A DNA stretch of 64,000 nucleotides from Haemonchus contortus (taxonomy: Eukaryota > Nematoda > Chromadorea > Rhabditida > Trichostrongylidae). Where the stretch lies: the NCBI GenBank assembly GCA_000469685.2, contig LS997567.1, forward strand, positions 11,656,252 through 11,720,251, in the 5' to 3' direction. The notes under the pieces were generated by a model. That model did no database searches. It was given only the letters and a program-made list of their open reading frames with translations, and was not told the origin of the DNA. Position numbers and translations under genes: made by a program. Within the stretch, counting starts at the first letter, position 1, and each line of letters starts with the position of its first letter. Positions 44,045 to 56,700 of the stretch are shown here, one piece after another.

Positions 44045-47000
44045 TAGGTTGGCTTGTCTGATTGAAGGGAATCTGAATTGGGTGGTAGTTAAAACATTTG
44101 TGGGCTTTGAATAGGACGGAGTAAGCACTGATGTGCTGATCACAAGGAATGCCAAGATGCAGCAGGAAAGAGAGAAATAGAGGGACAGAGTGACCTTTTA
44201 CGAATTGTTGTAAAAGTATCAGCATGCAGTCATTAACAGATGCCAGGATCAAAAGATGCGGGATACGCTGAGTGGCGTGAGTTTATTTCGGTGCTCGTAC
44301 ACAATGCACTCTTGAGTACTATCGATGCCTCGTATTGGTCACATTCGCCATTGTGAAAGAGCTTAAGAGGATCAGAAGGGCTGTGTTATAGAATTTTCTC
44401 TACGACAACAGAGGTCTGTGTTCACATAACCGAGATCCGGGATCGGCTTACCTTCAAAACCAGCTACTAGGTCAGCCATGAATCATTTTCTGAAAAACCA
44501 GGTAGTCTTACATGAAGATCACCAGGTAGGTGACACTAACAGCCTTAAAATAATGCGCAACTACAAGCTTCGCAAGTGATGGGCAGTCCATTAACAACAA
44601 CTATAAATTCGTAAGAACCACGAAGTAGTATATAAAAACGCAATAGTTCGGAAGTTCAGATAGAGGAAATGTTTCAGATTTGCAGCAAACGGCAATTGGA
44701 AAAAAATCTGTGAATTGTTTCAATTCGTAGGACAAAAGGAGAAGTGGATGGCAAATTATGAGAAGCAAGTCGTGAAAAAGAGCTGCTGTGGCAAGCCACG
44801 CTAGCAAAGTAACCTCACGATTCCGAGAAACAGGAAAAGAGGCAAGAGGAGACAGTTATGTACCTATAGCCGATTATAGCTTGTAAAAGATTCCTACTGC
44901 AAAAGACCCTCAAAATGCTCGCATGCATTGCTTCATGATTTACAGGTATATTAAACCGGTGATATACTGGAAATCAGCGTTCTTGCGAAAATACGGGACA
45001 AAATGTCCTAATGCACTGAGATTTAGCTGCACTTACCAGAAGTCAGGAACTTAACAACTCAGAGGACAAAGAGAACTATCTTCTTTATCTTAGAAAGATG
45101 AACGACCAGTCATGAGCAAAACCTACCAATAGAGTAAATTTGTCGACAGATCTTAGATTATTCTATCAACCAGGATATATCTGCTGAACATGACATTCCT
45201 GAAGCGACCTCAAAAAAGTAAAGGCGTTATGTTGGTAAAAAGGCAACAAACAGCAGAATGCATGGGAACTTTTCATTACGTACCACCAGATCATCAAGAG
45301 CTCAGTTTAGAATTCGAGTTCATAGCAAACAGTCAGCAACTTGAGTTGGCTGGATAGGTGAATTAAAGCCCATAAGATAGGTCAAGAAAATCCAATTCTT
45401 CTTTTTTCAGCTGATAAAGATTAGTTAATAAGAATTTACCAGGGCGTTCCGTGTCTTGATGCTTGCAATCCCAAAACTTCGACTAAGCATAAGCTGTTTT
45501 GAATAATTGACTTCTGAAGTTCTCCAATCAGAAGAGCATCGAAACTCTCAGAATCTTCATTCGTTGACTAACGAATTCATACTTTCGTTATCTTCACAGA
45601 AAATGATCGGAAAATTGTCGAACAATCGCAGCTGTTCCTTATCCTTATACCTTATAAATAGACCGCAATTGTTTTCCATTGTCATAAAGTTTTCAAAGAG
45701 ATTTATGGCATGAACACTGCCCAGCAATAGTAATTCCTTTAGCGCTTAGCTACTTCCGCCTTTGCTTTTTCCGGGTCCTGTCGACCAGCCTTAATTCGAA
45801 AATCGCTTACGACCAGCGAGACCCTGATTATGCTGGTAATGTTTGCTTTACACTCAAAAGCAAAAGAGCTACGGTACGTTTATGGAAGACTTATGACCGA
45901 CTGAAGAATATAGAAATGTGTCAAGTGGGATTACGACAGCTGAAAAGCTGATGTGGGGACAACAACATAGTATATTTGCTTAGTTCCATAAAAGTATGGG
46001 AGAATGGAATAAAGATCGCAAAGAAACAGTACAGAATACCGAAAAAGCTTAGAGCTGGTTTTGGAGTGGCAGGGTTTTCCCTAAAGAACTGCTAGAACGA
46101 ATGGTCAGTGCAACAGTACCGGCACGGGCAATCAGCTGAAGCCGCAGCGGAGGACATTGATTCGAATGCGAACAACCACCATAAAGGATATGTAAGTCGT
46201 TAAATATTACGGTAATTAATCGCGTCCTGTTTATGGTCACGATGACCTCGCAACCGCGTGCACGTGAAGCATATTCTTGTTAAAGTCGGGTAACGGCTGA
46301 GGTCAGGAGATGGATAGGGTCGACTCATGGGTGTCTGCATGGAATGTACTGTGTTATACATAAAAAAGTCCCAAATCTTTCTGCTCTCCGCTAACTTCCG
46401 CAAGAAGCAGTGAGGTCTTGAAAAGTGGATCTATTATCATGTATTTATTTACTTACTTATTTATGACATATATTAGCTCATGCACTGGGAAGTAGACGGT
46501 CTTAAATAAACACTGAAACTAGTTCAACTTGGAAAGCACAGTATGCAATGTAAAGGAAATGTCGAAGATTACAAAAAAAAGGAAAGTCAGACTGCTATAG
46601 ATTCAGGGAGAATCGATTGAGCTAGTTGTCCGGAAGGAATGAATAGCAACAGGAAATACAAAATTCATGAAATTTAAGGCTACGCAAGGAATGTGAGCAC
46701 CGCAGCTCGAAGTAACTTTTGATGAATTGCTGAAAGGTGAGATACCGTCGTGAATGGTCTTCTTTCTTCCTATTGTCGAATATAATGAGCTGCACGGATT
46801 GAATGAGGAGAATTGTTACACTTCATTGGAGCGGAAGCTTGAGCATCATCGTCGGACCTCTTCTAGTGATAGAAGATCACGGCGACTACCACCACTGCAG
46901 GCAAGAGTTTTGTGAAACATGAGTAGATTGAATTTTTCCTTCGAATTCCTAACCATTGTTGCACTCGTCAGCTTGGACCTATGACAATTGTAACGGAACC

Positions 47001-47808
47001 TCATCAAGGCAAACAGTACCATAGCGAATGAAGCACGAGACGACGCAGTTGCACACAGTGGGGCAATCAAATTGGAGGGAGTCAATTAACCGTACACCAC
47101 ATGCGTTTAGGTTAAGCTGGTGTTTGCACTTTTTGTAACAAACTCTCACAGCCTACTTATAAGAAACGAGTCAATCAACAGTAGCCATATAATACATCGG
47201 TACAGGTGCATTGTTGTCGTTCAGAGACGGAAAAACTTGTAGGTTAAAGGCTGGCTGCAAAATGCAAAGTCACAATGAATGGAATGGCATATAACAGATA
47301 TTTTCTGCAACAGATTCGGATGTGGACATAAGCTGTCCAGTCTACGTATTAAATTTGTGCTTTTGAGTTCCTCAGTGTTTTAAGCTTTTCGTTTGAACCG
47401 GATTTCGAGATAATGTAGACCTATTTGTGAATGAAGGCAGTTGATTCGAATTCTCGTGAATGCTATGCTAGCAGAATCCGAACAACCCTGTGCACTCTTT
47501 CGCAGGGATCGCCAATTTCGCTGCATGATTGCTTGATACAGCGCCAGAATCTTGGCCAAATAGGCAATAATCTAAAACTGACGAGTGCATGCATTTGACC
47601 TGTTGATAGCTCCGCGGGTTTGTGTGGTAGGGGAGATTACTGACTAATGCGTGCATTAACTCCTAAATCAAATACAGTCATGGCAGTGTTGGCGTGGAAG
47701 GCAAAGCAGCAACCGCATTCTCCGAGATCACTAGAAAGTCTCGATTGCAGATTGCAAACATAGACGGAACGTCAGAGGGCGGCCTTTTATTTCATTCAGT
47801 GAATTGGG

Positions 47809-48141
47809 GTGGAACCATCAAGCAAAGGGATAAAAACAACTGTGTTTGATACTTCTACAGTGCACCGCTGCGCGCTTTCTTTTATTCCGTCTATTACCGC
47901 GCTCTATTACGATATTCACCAAGCAAAAAACAAGGCTACCTTACAAAAAAGGTACCGATATCATGTCCGAAAATATTTGAAGAGGAATAATCGATGTGAG
48001 TTCATGTTAGAAGTAGGGGTCATTTCTTCGAAGAAGAAATTGCGAATAATTATATCCAATAAACCGTGTCAAAATGCTCTGAACGAGTTTCTGGACCACT
48101 ATCGGAATTTCTTTAGATTAGGTGATTGCACAAAATCATAA
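47809..48141 (+). other. 110-codon open frame, unknown
   Basis: Basic protein (RYRYHVRKYLKRNNR; SSKKKLRI) without signal peptide, membrane segment or known motif. It is preceded by AT-rich sequence with no obvious acceptor. May be chance. Confidence 0.2.
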
Positions 48142-48657
48142 GCTATATATTTAGCCAGCAATATGCATGACTGGCATCAGGTTGGTACATTTAGAGATAG
48201 TGCCAGTTTCGCCGAGGTGTTGGCCGAAGAAATTTGGTATCGCCGGATCATATACACCATCAATTCCAAGAAATTACTAAGGATCACTTGTACATTAAAT
48301 CATTGAACGTTTACAGAAAAACATTTCCGAAGCAAATTTTTTAAACCACACTACTTTGAATGTTGACTGGTGCATAAGAACCACGTTTTGCGGATTTCAG
48401 AAGAGCATACTACTCTGCTATCACTACAAGTTTAGAAGCCGATGATATGCTCACCTTACACCTAGTTCATTCAGAAAAGCATCTCAAACTGATAAGTCTC
48501 TCAAGGCAGTCATAGAACCAGATGGTGTCAGAATCAACAGCAAACATACGATCAGCTGGAGGGAATGCTGAAATTTCTCCACTCTCCATCTCAGGGCTTC
48601 ATCGCTAATGCACATAGTGCAGCACTATGGGGAGAAATGGTGCGAACATCCACAGTT

Positions 48658-48903
48658 ATCTTTGACAGCAAGTATAATGACAGCGAGCGCCTTTCATCCA
48701 TTTTTCTGCCACTGTGGTGGCTAAATTTTCAGCATGTCGGATACGCGAGCATTCGATATCTCCACTTCGAACTCGAGCACTCACAGCACTGGCTGCTATT
48801 CCCTTATCAATCGTGAGTGTCACAACACGATAATCGGGATAAGAAGAGCGTTTGTACTCGTGACGCACTAATAAACGGTATTCAGCATCGAGTTCTTGAT
48901 TAC
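48658..48903 (-). other. Exon-like open frame on the minus strand, unknown
   Basis: A strong acceptor TTTTTCAG opens a frame NQELDAEYRLLVRHEYKRSS, then YRVVTLTIDKGIAASAVSARVR and HAENLATTVAEKW, to a TAA. Amino-acid composition is protein-like and a GTGAGT donor-like site occurs after IAASA. I do not recognise the family, and no neighbouring exon is certain. Confidence 0.25.
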
Positions 48904-49033
48904 TGAAAAATCGAAATGATGGATGATGAAAAACTCATCATTCAATGTTGGATCTGTGGCTTCGTGACGATCTTGGGTTCCGTGAGAACTGTTTTACATA
49001 GTGGAGTGACACTTTGCAAGATATGCTTTAATA

Positions 49034-49201
49034 ATGAGGCGACGATGTGAAAAATATGTTTTGAAAGGACTGAAGGACGAAAATCCAAATGGGGGAGAAA
49101 ACAATGCTGCAAATGGGGCTACGATATGTACTATAGAAATTGTCACGACTATTTGCGGTCTCACAGCGCTGTTGATAACGACAGCAGCGATGACATACTG
49201 A
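49034..49201 (+). other. 55-codon frame with one predicted membrane segment
   Basis: A charged start (MRRRCEKYVLKGLKDENPNG) is followed by a hydrophobic stretch (TIEIVTTICGLTALLITTAA) and a stop. The opposite strand is also open here. It could be a small membrane peptide or chance. Confidence 0.2.
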
Positions 49202-50733
49202 CATCGCCTTCTGTATTCGCACATCTGAAGCCGAAATTTCGTCGAGGAGCCGCGCTGATAGACACCAAGGAATTGTAGGTTACTTACCTAGAACGACTTA
49301 AGTGTAAAGTTTGAAGCGTGGGATAATTCATCTTATCATCAGTGAAATGAACAATCACAATCGACAGTTACATGATGCACCTTTTCTTTAATAGTAATTA
49401 TTTAAGCAATGGATAAGGAGAGCGGTAATAGGCTTTTTAAACAGTTATTAAGGGCTAAACAAGTTTACGTACTCCTCTTTATTGTTGAAGATCCACTTTG
49501 CAATTGTAGACAAAGTCAGTTTTTTTTTCACAGGTATTGATTGGAACTAAAAATTTGGAACGGTTGAATTGGTTCATGAAAACAGGCCAATTGGCAGTGA
49601 ATACACTAAGGGTGTTGATGACGGTAACTAGAAGTAAGAAAGTAGTAGTAGTTATGGGTAAAAAAGGACTATCGTAGAGCAATACGGCTAATATTGGAAG
49701 TGATCAAACATGCGCGCTTCTCACCTTCCACAATCTCTCAGTGTCTCGCACCTGTTTACATTATTTATCATAATAATTATGGCTTTTGCTGGTCGTTTCG
49801 CACGCCGCTCGGCTCTTTCATGTGGGCATCTTTACGAGTTATCGTTTCCCCTTCTACGGCCTCCACCTTAGTCAACACTATTGGTATTTTAGGCATTTTA
49901 CACCAGACTGAAAGACAGCCGAATAAAAGTCAATGGGTCCGGCGTAGAGAGATAGCACTCGGAATCAAGTGTAGAGCTAATGAGAGTTGTTGCAAGGACT
50001 TCTCAGAAAGGAACGGAAGTCAGAAACGGTTCACTCAGCATACCTACAGTGACATCGTGGTGATAGTTTCGGAGAATAGCCCGTTATCTTGAAAAAACAT
50101 TTCTCGTTCACAGGTGGAGCAAATTATTCACTATCGCGCTTATCTTAACACAGCTACCGAGTGAACAGGCTGCCCGTGAAGGTTTGTTTGGTTGCGAACA
50201 GAAGCTTTGATTTAACTGCTGCTACGTCCCCTGAATATATCACTGGAATTTCACAAGTAAATTGAAAGACCTCAAGTTGTAATTTCCCACAGAAGGTATT
50301 TGATCATAACTCTCTATAAAATGCTCCGTTCAAATGAAAATGTGGTAAATTAGGAGGCACATCTGAAGGGCAACTACATCAAGTATTGTGAAAGAGCCAT
50401 GAATGAGAATATCAACTTTCGAAAAGTATAAAATTCTTCTAACATTTTGAGCGGTATTAAAACTCTCTTCGGCAACCTGGTTTTCAGAAATGATGAGTAT
50501 GTCAACTGCTGTATGTGCTCGAATGGTAGTTGAATGAGACTCGGTGTTCATAACTTACGATTCTCCTCGAGAGGATCCGTGCATTTCGAGAATCGATTAG
50601 TAGTTATATGACGATCTTCGATATGTGAACTGAATCCAAAATTTACACGTCCGATCTTCTTAAAACCTGGGTATGTCATATAATATTTCACAATGCTTTG
50701 CCGTACAGGTTTGCTATGATGGGACTGTTTATC

Positions 50734-51800
50734 AGGCCGACGATTTGACTAACTCGTCATCTTCAAGGACCTGAAAGTAGTTCGGAGCTCTTGGTCTATG
50801 GCTTACCTGACCAAGCGCCCAAACGCACTAGGCCAGTTGCAACTACTTCCAGAAACTCAAACACCGAAACATTCCTGCCAAGTAACCAATCTTCTGCGGT
50901 CCTACCAGCGTTTTCGTCCCACTCCATTTCGTGAACAACAAGGGAGCAATGAGACACCATTGACGGTCGTGATATAAAAAGTAGCGGTGACCTCAAAGTC
51001 CACAAAAGGGTGTGAATGGCAGAAGCTCACTCGTCATGGCAGAAATACGGCAGTGCATTGCAAGGGCGGATTTGGCTAGTGTTGTTGTTTTGATAAATGT
51101 ACCAACAGACAAAATCAAACGTTTTTTGATCCGCAACAGACTCTATGATCACGCATGCGCGACAGATAACTGCGTTGTTTGTCTGTTCGGAAGTAGTGGA
51201 GATTGCACACAACGGGGGGACAGTATACCAAAATCGTGTTCAGCCTTTGACGAAATATATATAGGTGAAAAGGGAAGGATGATGGGCATACGCCTCGAAG
51301 AACATCTAGCAGGTAAAAGGCGAGGAAGCCTACTAACGCCATTTGGCAGGCATCGACTAGAAGAGCATCAAGGCAGAGATTTTGATATCAAATGCAAAAT
51401 CCTGGCCTACGAGAATGAGATCGGTGCTAGAAAGATATTGGAAACGTTGTACATCCGAGAATCCTAAGCTGAACAATAGAAATGAGTTCATTGCCATAAC
51501 GAGTGAACTTCTGCCATTCACATCCTTTTGTGGGCTTTGAGGTCACCGCTACTTCTTATATCACAACCGTCAATGGTGCCTCATTGCTCCTTTGTTGTTC
51601 ACGAAATAGAGTAGGAGGACAGCGCTGGTGGAACTGCAGAAGGTTGGTTTCCTGGCAGGAATATTTCGGCGTTTGAGTTTCTGGGAGTAGTTGCAACTGG
51701 CCTAGTGCGTTTGGGCGCTTGGTTAGGTAAGCCACAGACTAAGAGCTCCAAACTACTTTCAGGTCCTTGAAGACGCCGAGTTAGTCGAAACGTCGGTCTA
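50734..51800 (+). mobile_element. Penelope-like element fragment with inverted arms
   Basis: Inverted arms of ~290-300 bp (50734-~51026 and ~51497-51800) enclose the 3' coding part of a Penelope-like element. The arm ends carry GGCCGACGATTTGACTAAC and its counterpart with GAAACGTCGGTC. Inverted flanking pieces are known for Penelope-like elements as pseudo-LTRs. No reverse transcriptase is left. Confidence 0.65.
51012..51467 (+). pseudogene. Penelope-like GIY-YIG endonuclease domain
   Basis: A 151-residue frame. Residues ~35-65 (KRFLIRNRLYDHACATDNCV and CLFG) match the linker upstream of the nuclease. Residues ~82-100 contain IYIGEKGRMMGIRLEEHLAG, equivalent to EYIGETGRPLxIRLKEH with the YIG box and the conserved Arg and His. 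Then come HRLEEHQGRDF and LAYENEIGARKILETLYI near the catalytic Glu. The GIY strand itself is poorly kept (SIPKSCSAFD). After the stop at 51465-51467, codons resembling the family C-terminal end continue. The nuclease would nick target DNA for insertion. Confidence 0.75.
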
Positions 51801-53244
51801 ATGAGTTCGTGAATGGTGCCTTTCATAGGAGAATGTTTGAGTAACAGAAAGAATCTCAAAACTCGAGTCCACCAACTTAACATATAGCCTGTAGATCAAC
51901 TTTTGGTCATATATCTTAATTGAATTCGATGTTCTTGGGAAATGCTGTCAGTTCGCCGCAGCAGGCGATACGAAAGTCTCACATGGGCGAGTTGTGTGTA
52001 TAACATCGGCCTCGGACGGAACTCATACTGGCGATATAAATAGCACCCAGATAGCACAAGTGGTTCCCTGGCGCAGTACTTTTTATCCTTTCTGAAGTGG
52101 CTTTTATGCCATAACATATCAGCACTGGCGCGTATAACGTGGTGAGCCGCTCAGCCAATATATTAGCATCAAGAAGTTAAACTGTGATTGGTCCTTGCTA
52201 TATCTTGTTTCGACTTGATGTATAGAGAGAACGGTGCCAGGTTAGCGGAAGTACGGGTTAGAACACTGCCACCCTTGTAAGGCTACCATCATATAGTTCC
52301 CACCTAAATTCTGAAGAGTCTCTATCAAGATTCTCCGTTCTGCCTTTAGATTTTAGGGGAGTAACCGTCACGAGCAAAAATCCGCTCGGTGAAACTGGAT
52401 TGAACGCTCTTGCTTAGCGCACTTATTCAACGATTATAAAGTCTTGCTACGTAGAGCATATTCCGAAATAAGATAACGTACGTTGGTGAGAAAAGGTTGG
52501 AAAATCATTTTAATACTCCTTGAGGAAAGCTCGCTGAATAAAATTCGCTCTGCGGCAAATCAAGTACGAAACCCTCACAATGTGATTGCTGAAACAGGGT
52601 GATTGCAAATAAGCAATACTTATGCGAAATAGTTTGGTTTTTGAATCCCAACGCCGCCAACTGAAATGTCAGCAGTGATGGCAGGGAAAGATTTGCCCGT
52701 AGATGTTCTATTCTGTAGAAAATATACAGAGCTCTGAGGAAGGTAGATGTAGTGCTGTGGGAGGAGAGCATGACCGATATGACTGCCATACTAACACTAG
52801 GTACTGATCCTGAAAAACTTCAAGAACTTGCAGAAATGTACGCAAATGTGTCTTGGAGATCGAAGGAAGCACTTCAAGCATGCCGTTTGACTGCCATTAT
52901 TCTCATAACATGAGTTATGAACCTCATAGTCGTTATAGTTACTGACCACCTTGTATTTTAGTTTCTTAGCTGTCTTGCTGGGCAGGATGTGGTGCAGTAG
53001 CAAGGGGCGCCCTATAACACAGGCACGGGTCCACATCCTGAATGGACATACGTCTAGGCCTACCAAACTTCCGGGGCTGGCCACCGCAGGTCATGTATAA
53101 GCCACACTCACACTCAAAAATCCACTACGATTCTGGGTGATAATCGAATGCGGGGCCCATTCCTCAAACGAATTTGATTAACGTCTAAGAACTTTACATA
53201 CTTTAGCTATATTGTTATTTCTTATTAGCGTTTTCCATTTTGCC
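51801..53244. other. No recognisable feature
   Basis: A 95-codon minus-strand frame (52797-53084) contains LLHHILPSKTAKKLKYKVVS and several Cys residues. I do not recognise it. Nothing else stands out. Confidence 0.4.
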
Positions 53245-53248
53245 TTAA

Positions 53249-53698
53249 AGGCACAGTTCACGACAATTTTGGGTAATCCAGATTATGATGAAAAATGGAC
53301 GACAAGATCGAAAATAGTGCGATGAAGACGGAGAAACTGCATGAATAGCCGTGTGTGTCCTGGGGCGAGTAACGGACTATGGTAAGCAAAAATTCATTCA
53401 CTTATAAGCATAAGTAAACAGAAAACCCTAGCAACAGCAAAATTTGCTCACCTTTTTCAGCCTCATGGAGTAGAAATTAAATGAGGGATCGCGGCAGCAA
53501 AAACAACAACATAGGAAAAAGTATGGGAGAAGAACACCGCCTCATCACTCAGTTATCAGCTGATTGTGTGTGGGTCCTAGAACGAATAGTTGCAATCTGC
53601 ATTGTCTCGACACTCGTCTGACCGTCTGACGTGACATCGATCGAGAGGTGGGAAGGCCACTGACGTTCCCGCCCATTGAATTAACGTGAACTGCGCCT
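53249..53698 (+). mobile_element. TTAA-type MITE, compact copy
   Basis: 450 bp, ends AGGCACAGTTCACGACAA and TTAACGTGAACTGCGCCT, flanked by TTAA (53245-53248) and CTAA (53699-53702). It is the simplest member and serves as reference for the nested pair at 27.9-29.2 kb. Confidence 0.85.
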
Positions 53699-53754
53699 CT
53701 AAGCGCATAGTGCAGGAAGAACAGTTTCATCAGGTTATCATGCATATTCACCTC

Positions 53755-56700
53755 GCTGGTCTAAATCCTTCTTCAACTCCAATTCCGCCTTCATCCCCTA
53801 CTTATTCTTCATCTTCAATCGCTCTTTGTCTACAATCCCTTCTTCATCTCAAAATTTTTCTTCATCTTCAATTGCATCTTCATCTCCAAATAGTTTTTGT
53901 CTACAATCCCTTCTTCATCTCCAAATACTTCTTCATCTCCAACTCATCCTTCATCCCCAACTTATTCTTCATCTCAAATTCCTCCTTCATCTCCAATTCC
54001 TCCTTCGTTTTTAATTCCTTCGTTTCTACAATCCCTTCTTCATCTCCAATTACTTTTTGTCTACAATCCCTTCTTCATCTCCAAATACTTCTTCATCTCA
54101 AATTCCTCCTTCATCTCCAATTCCTCATTCATCTTTAATTACCCCCCTTCTACAATCCCTTCTTCATCTCCTGTTGATTCTTTCTTGCAAAAACTTCTTT
54201 TCTATAAATTCTCTTCTGTTTAAGTGTTCTAATTTCCAATCCCTCCTTCATCTCCAAATAGTTTTTGTCCACAATCCCTTCTTCATCTTTAATCCTTTCT
54301 TCATCTCCAAATTCTTCTTCATCTCCACTTACTCCTTCATCTCCAATTACTTTTTGTCTACGCTCCCTTCTTCATCTCCAAATTTTTCTACATCTCCAAT
54401 TCAACCTTCATCTCGAATTCCTCCTTCGTCTCTTATTGCCTTTTGTCTACATTCCCTTCTTCATCTCCAAATACTTCTTCATCTCCAACTCATCCTTCAT
54501 CTCCAACTTATTCGCCATCTCAAATTAATCCTTCATCTCCAATTCCTCCTTCATCTTTAATTCATTCGTTTTTACAATCCCTCCTTCATAACCAATTACT
54601 TTTTGTCTACAATCCCTTCTTCATCTCTAAATCCTTCTTCATCTCTAATCCCTTCTTCAGCTCCGATTCCATCTTCATCTCCAATTAGTTTTTGTCTACA
54701 ATCCCTTCTTCATTTCCTTTCCTCCTTCATCTCCAATTCCTTCTTCAGCTCCACTTTCATCTTCATCTCCAATCGCTCTTTGTCTACAATCCCTTCTTCA
54801 TCTCAAAATTATTCTTCATCTTCAATTCCATCTTCATCTAGAATTCCTCCTTCGTCTCCCATTGCTTTTTGTCTACAATCATATCTTCATCTCTAAATCC
54901 TTCTTCATCTCTAATCCCTTCTTCATCTCCAAATACTTCTTCATCTCCAACTCATCCCTCATCTCCAACTTATTCTTCATCTCAGATTCCTCCTTCATCT
55001 CCAATTCCTCCTTCATGTTTAATTCCTTCGTATCTACAATCCCTCCTTCATCTACAATTACTTTTTGTCCACAATCCCTTCCTCATCTCCAATTCCTCCT
55101 TCATCTCCAATTACTTTTTGTCTACAATACCTTCTTCATCTCCAAATTCTTCTTCATCTCCAACTACTCCTTCATCCCCAACTTATTCTTCATCTCCAAT
55201 CGCTCTTTGTCTACAATCCCCTCTTCATCTCAAAATTATTCTTCATCTTCAATTCCATCTTCATCTCCAATCCATCCTTCATCTCCAACTTATTTTTCAT
55301 CTCAAATTCCTCCTTCATCTCCAATTCCTCCTTCGTCTTTAATTCCTTCGTTTCTACAATCCCTTCTTCATCTCCAATTACTTTTTGTCTACAATCCCTT
55401 CCTCATCTTCAATCCCTTCTTCATCTACAATTCCTTGTTCAGCTCCACTTTCGTCTTCATTTCCAATTAGTTTTTGTCAACAATCCCTTCATCATCTCCA
55501 AATTTTTCTACATCTCCAATTCCACCTTCATCTCGAACCCCTCCTTCGTCTCTTATTGCCTTTTGTCTACAGTCCCTTCTTCATCTCCAAATTCTTCTTC
55601 ATCTCCAACTCATCCTTCATCTCCAACTTATTCTCCATCTCAAATTCCTCCTTCATCTCCAATTCCTCCTTCATCTTTAATTCCTTCGTTTCTACAATCC
55701 CTCCTTCATATCCAACTACTTTTTGTCTACAATCCCTTCTTCAACTCCAATTCCTCCTTCATCTCCAGTTGCTTTTTGTCTACAATCCCTTCTTCATTTC
55801 CAATTCCTCCTTCTTCTCCAATTACTTTTTGTCTACAATACCTTCTTCATCTCCAAATACTTCTTCATCTCTAATCCCTTCTTCAGCTCCGATTCCTCCT
55901 TCATCTCCAATTGCTACTTGTCTACAATCTCTTCTTCATCTCTAACTCCTTTTTGATCTAAAATTAGTTCTTTATCTTCTGTTCCTCCTTCATCTTTAAT
56001 TACGCCGCTTCTACAATCCCTTCTTCATCTCCTATTGAATCATTACTGCAAAATCTTCTTTTCTAGAAATTCTCTTCTGTTTAAGTGTTCTAATCTCCAG
56101 TAATTTCTTCATCTCCAAATCCTTCTTCATATCCAATTAGATCTTCATCTCCAATTCCTTCTTCATCTTCAATTACTTTTGGTTTTCAACCCCTTCTTCA
56201 TCTCTGATTCCTTCTTCATCTCCAATTATTTCTTCATTATTACTCCTCCTTCATCTTTAGTTACTCCGTTTCTACTCACCCTTCTTCATCTCCAAATTTT
56301 TCTTGATTTCCAGTTCCACATTAATCTCCAATTCCACCTTCATCTCCAATTAGTTTTGTCTACAATCGCTTCTTCATCTCTAAATCCTCCTTCATCCCCA
56401 ACTTATTCTTCATCTCCAATCACTTTTTGTCTACAATCCGTTCCTGATCTCAAAATTTTTCTTCATCTTCAATTGCATCTTCATCTCCAATTCCTCCTTC
56501 ATGTCCCATTGCTTTTTGTCTACAATCATATCTTCATCTCAAGATTTTTCTCCATGTTCAATCCCTTCTTGATCTTCGAATAGTTTTTGTCTACAATCCC
56601 TTCTTCATCTTTAATCCCTTCTTCATCTCCAATTCCTTCTTCAGCTCCACTTTCATCTTCACCTCCAATTAGTTTTTGTCAACAATCCCTTCTTCATCTC

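Larger units (their letters stand above)
44047..50733. other. Long region without confirmed gene
   Basis: 6.7 kb, AT-rich, no mobile element recognised. Candidate coding pieces are listed separately. The 132-codon frame at 49694-50092 has no known motif and an unremarkable composition, so I do not call it. Confidence 0.4.

Noticed and set aside
52797..53084. 95-codon minus-strand frame as a gene
   Set aside because: No motif, no splice context, no second copy; possibly an old repeat but unsupported.
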